Assembly: GCA_002726205.1 (NCBI GenBank)
Contig: PBSL01000004.1
Location: 2,923 to 66,922, forward strand
DNA length: 64,000 bases
Reading direction: 5' to 3'
Origin: Planctomycetaceae bacterium
GTDB lineage: Bacteria; Planctomycetota; Planctomycetia; Planctomycetales; Planctomycetaceae
This document shows, one piece after another, positions 35,414 through 41,405 of this stretch; position 1 is the first letter of the stretch, and each line of letters opens with the position of its first letter. The position numbers and the translations under genes were made by a program. The notes beneath the pieces are model-generated. The model worked only from the letters and a program-made list of their open reading frames with translations. It did no database searches and was not told the DNA's origin.

Positions 35414-36605
35414 AGTGAATCGCCTCGATCAACACGTCGATATCAGCCGACGTGTTGTAGACCGCCAGACTGACACGCGTTGTCGCCACGACACCCAGCC
35501 GCGCGTGCAACGGCATTGCACAGTGGTGACCGGCTCGCAATGCGACTCCCTTGCGCTTGAGCAATTCGGCCATGTCGTGAGGGTGCACGCGCGGGTCAGT
35601 GAAGCTGATGATCGCGCCCTTGTGATCAACGTCGGGCCCGTGAATGACCAGATCGGGAATCTCCTGCAACCGCGTCTGCGCCTCGACCAGCAACGCTCGT
35701 TCGATCCGACCGATCTGCTCGAACCCAATATCGGTCACGTAATCAACCGCAGTCCCCAACGCGATGGCCTCGGCGACCGGCAACGTTCCGGCTTCGAACT
35801 TGGCCGGCAAATCGGCCCAGGTCGATTCGGTCAGCCCGACCTCGGAGATCATATTGCCCCCGCACAGGAACGGATCCATCATCTCGAGCAGTTCCCGGCG
35901 TCCGTACAGCACGCCAATCCCGGAAGGCCCGTAGAGCTTGTGGCCCGAAAACGCCAGGAAGTCGATCGCCGGATCCTGGACGTTGATCGCCGCGTGGGGA
36001 ACACTCTGGGCACCGTCAACCAGGACCCGGGCTCCCACCGTCGCCGCCGCCTCGACCAGTCGACCAATCGGATTGATTGTCCCAAGGACATTCGACATGC
36101 CGGTAACGGCGATGAGTTTCGTGCGGGGCCCCAGGCAGTTCTGCAGCTGGTCGAGGTCAAGATGACCGTCGTCGGTCAATGGGATGTGCTTCAGTACGGC
36201 CCCGGTCTGACGAACCACCTGCTGCCAGGGGACCAGGTTGGCGTGATGCTCCATCTCGTTGACAAGCACCTCGTCGCCTTCCTCGAGGACCATGCGGGCC
36301 CAGGCCTGGGCCACGAGATTGATCGACATCGTTGTGCCCGAGGTGAAGACAACCTCCTCGACCTCGGCGGCCCCCAGCATCGCCGCAATCCGTTCCCGGG
36401 CCCCTTCCAATGCCTCATCGATCTGCACGCCAAACTGGTACACACCGCGGTGAGCATTGGCGTAGTACGTCTGGTAGCACTCGACCAGGGCGTCGATCAC
36501 GACCTGGGGCTTCTGGGCACTGGAACCACTGTCGAGGTAGACCAGCGGGGTCCCGTCGGCCAGGGGCCTGCCCAGTATCGGAAAATCACTCCGGATGTTC
36601 TCCAC
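35385..36605 (-). CDS. sufS: Cysteine desulfurase SufS
   Basis: 406 residues from a GTG at 36605 (VENIRSDFPIL), matching the usual SufS length of about 406; the frame is open further upstream into sufU. The enzyme takes sulfur from cysteine for Fe-S assembly. The PLP Lys is in FSGHKLYGPSG, and the catalytic Cys362 in RAGHHCAMP is in the SufS-type mobile loop. The neighbouring SufU, 31 bp upstream, is its sulfur-acceptor partner, giving a SufS-SufU pair. SufBCD is not in the window. GAAAGG lies 10 nt upstream. Confidence 0.93.
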   Translation of the reverse strand: MENIRSDFPILGRPLADGTPLVYLDSGSSAQKPQVVIDALVECYQTYYANAHRGVYQFGVQIDEALEGARERIAAMLGAAEVEEVVFTSGTTMSINLVAQAWARMVLEEGDEVLVNEMEHHANLVPWQQVVRQTGAVLKHIPLTDDGHLDLDQLQNCLGPRTKLIAVTGMSNVLGTINPIGRLVEAAATVGARVLVDGAQSVPHAAINVQDPAIDFLAFSGHKLYGPSGIGVLYGRRELLEMMDPFLCGGNMISEVGLTESTWADLPAKFEAGTLPVAEAIALGTAVDYVTDIGFEQIGRIERALLVEAQTRLQEIPDLVIHGPDVDHKGAIISFTDPRVHPHDMAELLKRKGVALRAGHHCAMPLHARLGVVATTRVSLAVYNTSADIDVLIEAIHYARKVLRRD

Positions 36606-36636
36606 GACCGTCCGACCTTTCGTCGCGGTGAGCGTC

Positions 36637-37032
36637 CTAGGCTGAAGTCCCGGCTGTCCCGTCGTAGGCGTAAGCCAGCGTCTTGAGCACCTTGAAACCG
36701 AGCAAGCCACATCGTTGCCGCGTGGCCGTCAACCGCACCTGGAGCAGATCGAGCATCTGCCGGGCGTCGAATGCCTCGACCTCCCCGAGCGTCCTTCCCT
36801 CGATGTGTTCACAGAGGATCGACGCCGCCGCCTGGCTGATCGCACAACCCTCCCCTTCGAAATAAGCCTGCTGGATCCGTCGTTCCTCGTCAATCTGCAA
36901 CTGCAACTGGACACGGTCCCCGCACAGTGGGTTCAACTCGGTGTGCTCACAGCTGGCTGACTCGAGTCGGCCGCGATGATAGGGCGACTCGTAGTGATCC
37001 AGGATCAGGTCGTCGTACAGCTCGTCGCTCAC
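36637..37032 (-). CDS. sufU: SufU, zinc-binding sulfur acceptor for SufS
   Basis: 131 residues of the IscU-like SufU family. The conserved ligands are Asp/Cys in NPLCGD, Cys in GEGCAISQA, and the late Cys in RQRCGLLG, in the order typical of SufU. The family-specific 18-21 residue insert (relative to IscU) seems present between the second and third Cys. SufU binds zinc and accepts persulfide from SufS. Gene order sufU-sufS matches Gram-positive and some planctomycete clusters. A promoter is predicted at 37107-37135. Confidence 0.9.
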   Translation of the reverse strand: MSDELYDDLILDHYESPYHRGRLESASCEHTELNPLCGDRVQLQLQIDEERRIQQAYFEGEGCAISQAAASILCEHIEGRTLGEVEAFDARQMLDLLQVRLTATRQRCGLLGFKVLKTLAYAYDGTAGTSA

Positions 37033-37106
37033 CGACGTCTCCCGTCTCCAGACTACTTACACGCCAGCCACGCGAAATCATCGGCACCGGCTCCCCGACG
37101 CTCTCC

Positions 37107-37135
37107 ATTCTAGAACTCCCGCCGACTGACGCCAA
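37107..37135 (-). promoter_or_regulatory. Promoter of the sufU operon
   Basis: Minus strand TTGGCG (37135-37130), 17-nt spacer, TAGAAT (37112-37107), about 75 nt before the sufU ATG. It sits in the 126-bp gap after the Mrp gene. Confidence 0.45.
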
Positions 37136-37158
37136 GGGAGGTCGGAATCCAGGACCGA

Positions 37159-38220
37159 CTAGAGGATCTCAAGCTCCGGCAACTGGGAGCCACTGGTGAC
37201 CTGGCGGGCGATTTCGATCGCCACCGCCCGGCTGATCGCAATCAACTCGTCCCGGACCGGGCAGTCGTCATCGATCAGCGAACCGATTCGACCGGCATCG
37301 CCTCGGATCCTTATCTCCGGATCGGCGGGAACCTCGCCGAGAAACGGGACACCCAGCTCCGCGGCCTTTTGCCGTGCTCCTCCCCGCCCGAAAATCTCAC
37401 CGGTCATGTTCTCGACAATTCCCAGCACGGGAATCTTGACCTCGTTGAACATCGAGATGGCCTTGATGGCATCCAGCAGTGCCACCTGCTGAGGAGTGCA
37501 GACGATGACCGCTCCCGAAAGGCTCAGCAATTGCGAAAGCGTCAGGGCCACGTCGCCGGTGCCCGGTGGCATGTCGATCACCAGATAGTCCAGCTCGCCC
37601 CACTCGGTCGCCTGCAGAAACTGCGTCAATGTCCGGTGCAACAACGGACCACGCCAGATCACGGCCTGGTCTTTTTCGATGTGAAACCCCATCGACATCA
37701 GTCGGATCCCGTCAACCTCGACCGGTTGAATCCGCTGCACCGGCCCTTCCGGTCCCTGGGATTCGACGACCGTCGGTTCCCCGGTGGCCCCGAGCAGGTG
37801 AGGAACACTCGGTCCATAGACATCCGCGTCCAACAGCCCGACGCGGGCACCGGAGGCCTTCAGGGCGAAGGCGAGTCCGGCGGCAATGCTGCTCTTGCCC
37901 ACGCCCCCCTTCCCACTGCCCACGCAGATGACGTTGGCGATCCTCAGGCCGATCTTCCCCCCGGAGCTGTTTCCCCGGACCACCGGGGTCAACGCCACGT
38001 CAACCGATCCCACCTCGGGCCATCGTTGCGTCACCAGTTCACGGACACGGTCGCTGATCCGCTCGGGCGCCGGGTAGGCCGTCGTCGGCAATTCAATCTC
38101 GATCCGCGCCACTCCGTCGCTGAACATCGACGTCCGGACCATCTGCAATTCCCCCAGCGAACGTCCCAACTCGGGGTCACTGATGGATTCCACAAGCGTT
38201 TTCAGTTCGGCATCGATCAT
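37159..38220 (-). CDS. Mrp/NBP35-family ATPase (Fe-S carrier type) lacking the CxxC loop
   Basis: 353 residues. An N-terminal DUF59/MIP18 domain (about 1-80) leads to a ParA/MinD-like P-loop ATPase with the deviant Walker A GSGKGGVGKSS (101-111), and DADVYGPSVPHLLG as the Mrp signature. In most Mrp proteins an ENM-S motif is followed by a CPxC pair that bridges a 4Fe-4S cluster across the dimer. Here ENMTGEIFGRGG follows directly, with the cysteine-bearing stretch missing. Located upstream of sufU on the same strand, consistent with Fe-S trafficking. The start overlaps the stop of the pseudo-receiver gene (ATGA). Confidence 0.88.
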   Translation of the reverse strand: MIDAELKTLVESISDPELGRSLGELQMVRTSMFSDGVARIEIELPTTAYPAPERISDRVRELVTQRWPEVGSVDVALTPVVRGNSSGGKIGLRIANVICVGSGKGGVGKSSIAAGLAFALKASGARVGLLDADVYGPSVPHLLGATGEPTVVESQGPEGPVQRIQPVEVDGIRLMSMGFHIEKDQAVIWRGPLLHRTLTQFLQATEWGELDYLVIDMPPGTGDVALTLSQLLSLSGAVIVCTPQQVALLDAIKAISMFNEVKIPVLGIVENMTGEIFGRGGARQKAAELGVPFLGEVPADPEIRIRGDAGRIGSLIDDDCPVRDELIAISRAVAIEIARQVTSGSQLPELEIL

Positions 38221-38660
38221 CGAATGATTTCACTTTCTGTTTCCGCAACGCCCTCCAGGGCGCGGCGGCACAGGGCTGCCAGGTACGAGGGGTTCACCGG
38301 TTCAAAGACCACCGCCAGGGCACCAAGTTCTCGCAAGGACCACTCCAGCGCCGATGCCTCGGACGGAGCGACGACCAGGACCGGCCATCGGCGATCCGTT
38401 CGCTCGAGCAACCGCAGAACCTCGAGGTGTCCCACGTCGAGATTTGCGACGACCAGTCCTTTCTCGCCGGCTCCAATCTGTTCCAGAACATCGGCCGTGT
38501 TCCGCGCTGCCCGCACCTGGACCTCTCCGGACAACTCTCTCTTTTCTTCCCACTGTCCTCGATCGTTCGCGTCGACTGATGGGTTCACCGACCGGGCCCA
38601 TTCGTTTTCCAGTTCGCCGCGGAATCGAGATGGATGCTCGAGAACAATGATCGTCGCCAC
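38217..38660 (-). CDS. Pseudo-receiver domain protein, 147 aa
   Basis: The alternating beta/alpha layout (ATIIVLEHP, GLVVANLDVGHLEVLRLLE, PVLVVAPSEASALEWSLRELGALAVVFEPV) resembles a response-regulator receiver domain. The position of the conserved Lys after the fifth strand is FEP rather than KP, and an Asp is present at LDVG. It may be a degenerate receiver that does not accept phosphate. Its stop overlaps the Mrp start by 4 nt, suggesting translational coupling, but what it senses is unknown. Confidence 0.55.
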   Translation of the reverse strand: MATIIVLEHPSRFRGELENEWARSVNPSVDANDRGQWEEKRELSGEVQVRAARNTADVLEQIGAGEKGLVVANLDVGHLEVLRLLERTDRRWPVLVVAPSEASALEWSLRELGALAVVFEPVNPSYLAALCRRALEGVAETESEIIR

Positions 38661-38715
38661 GTCGCTCGCCCCAGTCTGGTTTCAATCAACCGGCGGTGAC
38701 AATTTTCCTTGGGCG

Positions 38716-38744
38716 ATTCTAGGGCGTCGAACAATGGTCGACAA
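38716..38744 (-). promoter_or_regulatory. Promoter of the pseudo-receiver/Mrp operon
   Basis: Minus strand TTGTCG (38744-38739), 17-nt spacer, TAGAAT (38721-38716), about 49 nt from the ATG at 38660. It lies just beside the divergent purE promoter. Confidence 0.45.
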
Positions 38745-38757
38745 CGTGTCGAGGTTC

Positions 38758-38786
38758 TTGCCGTCAGGTCTCCCTGCCGCTAGGCT
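38758..38786 (+). promoter_or_regulatory. Possible purE promoter
   Basis: TTGCCG (38758-38763), 17-nt spacer, TAGGCT (38781-38786), with about 42 nt between the predicted start and the purE ATG. Confidence 0.33.
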
Positions 38787-38834
38787 GCATCCGACCACGC
38801 GATTGTCGTGGTATTGGCACAACGAGGAATCAGC

Positions 38835-39329
38835 ATGAGCGAAGAACGCCCGGCACTGGTCAACATCCTGATGGGCAGCAAGTCCGACTGGGACACGATG
38901 CAGCATGCCCCCGCCATGCTGGACGATTTCGGTGTCGCCCACGAGTGTCGGGTACTCTCGGCCCATCGTACACCTGCCGAGACAGCCGATTACGTCAGTG
39001 GCGCCGAGGATCGCGGAGTCGAGGTGATCATCGCAGCTGCCGGCGGTGCCGCTCACCTGGCCGGCGTCTGTGCCGCTCACACGGTGCTGCCGGTCCTGGG
39101 TGTTCCCATGACCGGCTGGGCCACCGACGGCCTGGATGCGTTGCTGGCGACGGTCCAGATGCCGCGTGGCATCCCGGTCGGCACACTGGCGATCGGCAAG
39201 GCCGGTGCCGTCAACGCGGCCCTGCTGGCCATCGCCATCCTGGCAGGATCACGACCGCAACTGCGGCAGCAAATCAAGGACTACCGCCAGGCACAGTCCG
39301 AGGCAATTCTCGCCGAGACTCTCGATTGA
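38835..39329 (+). CDS. purE: N5-carboxyaminoimidazole ribonucleotide mutase
   Basis: 164 residues, a standard class I PurE, which converts N5-CAIR to CAIR in purine synthesis. The active-site pieces are LMGSKSDWDTM at the N terminus, the SAHRTP motif, and IAAAGGAAHLAGVCAAHT. GAGGA upstream of the ATG at 38835 fixes the start over an in-frame ATG at 38808. The partner purK is not in the window. The stop overlaps the TTG start proposed for the next gene (TTGA). Confidence 0.94.
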   Translation: MSEERPALVNILMGSKSDWDTMQHAPAMLDDFGVAHECRVLSAHRTPAETADYVSGAEDRGVEVIIAAAGGAAHLAGVCAAHTVLPVLGVPMTGWATDGLDALLATVQMPRGIPVGTLAIGKAGAVNAALLAIAILAGSRPQLRQQIKDYRQAQSEAILAETLD

Positions 39330-40339
39330 TCCCCGAGCGACGGCAGACATCCGTCCGTACCGGTACCGTCGTCGTCGTGGTCGCTTCGGGCGTGTTTCTG
39401 CTTGGGCTGGTGACCCGGTTGACGGTCAGGGACACCTATTCCGGTTTCGCGACCCTGTACTACGCGACTCCCTGGCCTGTCCTTGCCGGGCTCATCATCC
39501 TGGTCGCGGGAGGGCTGCGGATCCGCAACAACTCCGGCTTCGCCCGGCCCCTGGCAGCCGTCGGGATCATCCTGCTGATCGGCGGATTCTGGCCGGGCCG
39601 TGGAAATCCTGCCACCGCTGACACGACCGGCACGACACTGTCCTGTTTGACCTGGAACGCAGCACACGGCCGCGATGGCTGGAAGCCGGTGGCGGCGACC
39701 GTTCGGTCTGCAGCGGCCGACCTGGTCTGCCTGGTCGAGGCCGGACCAACCGGCCCGGTGCAAGAACGGTTCTGGGAAAACGCCTTCCCCGGCCACGGTA
39801 TCAGCCGGCTGGGCAGCGGTATGCTGGTCGTGGTTCGCAACGGCTCGGTCCGGCAGACCCGATCCGGATCACTCGGAGGCGCCGGTCGCTTCCGTCAATT
39901 CGAGATCACCTGCCGGGGCCGCGGGCTGACGGTAATTGTTGTCGACCTCAAGATCACCCCCTGGGTTTCTCGCCGAGTGCCGCTGGAACAGTTGCGGACA
40001 CTCGCCGAAGAACTCGGCGACCGTCCCCTGCTCGTCACCGGCGACTTCAACACCCCTTCGGATTCGGCCTGGTTCGACTCCTGGCGAGACAACCTGTCGA
40101 ACGCCTGGACGACAACCGGACAGGGACTTCGCGCGACATGGCCGGTCCCACTTCCCGTCCTGGATCTCGACCAGGTCTGGGGCAACCACCGCCTGCGTTT
40201 CCTGGACTGCCACGGAACGTGGAGCACTCACTCGGATCACCGTCCACTGGTCACCCGCTTCAGCATCACGGCGCGCCAGGCTCGCGATCAGGTCAGCTCG
40301 AGATCCCAATTGCACACGATGCACCCCTTGATCGACTGA
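39326..40339 (+). CDS. Membrane-anchored endonuclease/exonuclease/phosphatase (EEP) family protein
   Basis: About 337 residues. Three N-terminal hydrophobic segments (residues about 15-30, 45-62, 72-90) are followed by an EEP domain. It contains SCLTWNAAHG, with Asn as the first metal-site residue, LVCLVEAG with the Glu, LLVTGDFNTP with the Asp-Asn pair, and STHSDHRPLV with the catalytic Asp-His. Such domains cleave DNA, RNA, phospholipids or inositol phosphates; the active site would face outward. The start is uncertain: TTG at 39326 overlaps purE, and a GTG near 39374 is possible. Its tail overlaps the OsmC gene by 52 nt on the opposite strand. Confidence 0.7.
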   Translation: MIPERRQTSVRTGTVVVVVASGVFLLGLVTRLTVRDTYSGFATLYYATPWPVLAGLIILVAGGLRIRNNSGFARPLAAVGIILLIGGFWPGRGNPATADTTGTTLSCLTWNAAHGRDGWKPVAATVRSAAADLVCLVEAGPTGPVQERFWENAFPGHGISRLGSGMLVVVRNGSVRQTRSGSLGGAGRFRQFEITCRGRGLTVIVVDLKITPWVSRRVPLEQLRTLAEELGDRPLLVTGDFNTPSDSAWFDSWRDNLSNAWTTTGQGLRATWPVPLPVLDLDQVWGNHRLRFLDCHGTWSTHSDHRPLVTRFSITARQARDQVSSRSQLHTMHPLID

Positions 40340-40767
40340 TACGCCGGACACTTGTCGGCATACCTGTCCAGGGCCCGGTCGATCGCGTCGCGGTCAACTG
40401 GTTCTTCGCCGTCGGGAACCGACAATCGATAGTGCAGCCGGATCGTGGTGATCCGCAACACCCCGTCAACTTCCTCGATGTCACCTTCGACGTCGGCCGC
40501 CAACCGCCCCACCGTGGCAATGGACCGCACCTCCAGTGCGGCAGCAAGGGTGCCGGTCAGTCACCCGGCCACGCCGGCGATCATGTGGTCGAGAGTGGCC
40601 GGAAACTCGGGGCCACTGAATTCCCGTCCGTACTTTTCAGCATAAAATTTCTGGATACCTCCGTGGATCCCGAAATTCAGGACTCCATCAAACCCATCGA
40701 TCCGGGCCGTGCGGTGAGGTCCCTGGAGTTTCTCGATCACGATCCGACTGGTGTGCACAACGCTCAT
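40288..40767 (-). CDS. OsmC-family peroxidase with in-frame TGA at the catalytic position (probable selenoprotein)
   Basis: From the ATG at 40767 to the TGA at 40288-40290 the frame encodes 159 residues interrupted only by one TGA at 40561-40563, residue 69. The two halves are in one frame, so this is not a frameshift. The N-terminal half ends PATLDHMIAGVAG and the next residues are LTGTLAAALEV. In cysteine-containing OsmC homologues this is AG-Cys-LTGTL, where the Cys is the peroxidatic residue. The second catalytic Cys140 is in DKCPAYQ, as expected. Sec at residue 69 by TGA recoding explains this. An extra CIVC pair (149/152) lies near the end. The family reduces organic hydroperoxides. A hairpin fitting a bacterial SECIS lies 25 nt after the TGA. 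The selenocysteine machinery is not in the window; a mutation or a pseudogene remains the alternative. Confidence 0.75.
40524..40542 (-). promoter_or_regulatory. Candidate bacterial SECIS hairpin
   Basis: On the minus strand, a 6-bp GC stem (CCGCAC / GTGCGG; plus-strand arms 40536-40541 and 40525-40530) plus a closing G-U pair surrounds the 5-nt loop TGGAG. The loop begins 26 nt after the in-frame TGA, in the range seen for bacterial SECIS elements, and has a G in its first two positions. GC-rich hairpins occur by chance in such a genome, so it supports rather than proves recoding. Confidence 0.5.
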
Positions 40768-40816
40768 CGCTGGTCCCGTGTCTGGGGTCTGTTGCGGGGG
40801 CCCGTCACGGGCCGAG

Positions 40817-40847
40817 AGTATTGTCGCCCCAAACGCGCGGCTGTCAA
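40817..40847 (-). promoter_or_regulatory. Possible promoter of the OsmC gene
   Basis: Minus strand TTGACA (40847-40842, perfect -35), 19-nt spacer, AATACT (40822-40817). The spacer is long, but the distance to the ATG at 40767 (about 43 nt leader) is normal. Confidence 0.33.
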
Positions 40848-40914
40848 TCCGCCTGGTGGCATTCGCCATGAGATCGTCACCAACAACAGACGCCGAGGAC
40901 GGAGATCTCCATTG

Positions 40915-40944
40915 TTGACGTGATCGTCGACGGCGGATCAGAAT
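40915..40944 (+). promoter_or_regulatory. Possible promoter of the cupin gene at 40996
   Basis: TTGACG (40915-40920), 18-nt spacer, CAGAAT (40939-40944), about 45 nt upstream of the start. It is divergent from the OsmC gene promoter. Confidence 0.33.
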
Positions 40945-40995
40945 GCATTGGTGCGAGATTTCACGACACGCCCACTCGATTTCCGGGGAGCGACA

Positions 40996-41361
40996 ATGAG
41001 TGATTCCCAGACCGCGGCAAAGTACCGGATAGTGGACTTTGCCGAGATTCCCGGTGTCGAGTGTCCCTGCGGAACGGCTCGACGAGCGTTTGCCGACGTC
41101 GAGTCGTATCCCGGGACGATCCACGTCACCCAGATTTCCGCCGACGCCGAATTGCACTACCACAAGCGACTAACCGAGACGTACTACTTCCTGGAGTGCG
41201 ACGACGACGCGCGGATGCAACTCGACGACGAGTTGATCCCGGTTCGTCCCGGCCAGTGCATCATGATTCCACCCGGCATCCGTCACCGCGCCGTGGGCAC
41301 AATGAAGGTGCTGATCGTCGTGTTCCCGAAATTCGATCCGGCCGACGAGTGGCTCGACTGA
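40996..41361 (+). CDS. Small single-domain cupin protein
   Basis: 121 residues forming one cupin barrel. The first motif is ELHYHKRLTETYYFLE, with His-x-His and the family Glu, and the second is PPGIRHRAVG. There is a central YFLECDDDARMQLDDE strand pair. GGGGAG is 5 nt before the ATG at 40996, so the start is firm. An N-terminal ECPCG pair of cysteines is unusual. It may be a metal-dependent sugar or phosphate-binding enzyme; the substrate is not evident. It is divergent from the OsmC gene. Confidence 0.8.
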   Translation: MSDSQTAAKYRIVDFAEIPGVECPCGTARRAFADVESYPGTIHVTQISADAELHYHKRLTETYYFLECDDDARMQLDDELIPVRPGQCIMIPPGIRHRAVGTMKVLIVVFPKFDPADEWLD

Positions 41362-41405
41362 TCACCAGCAAAGTTTGCCCAAGCTCACGGGATCTCGAGT
41401 CGAAC

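Noticed and set aside
35295-36686. Plus-strand frame of 463 codons opposite sufS
   Set aside because: Overlaps the well supported sufS and aminotransferase genes on the other strand; composition is that of a complementary frame.
40288-40563. Idea that the OsmC gene is frameshifted or a two-gene pair
   Set aside because: Both halves are in exactly the same frame (40563 and 40530 differ by 33 nt), so no shift exists; only a TGA codon separates them.
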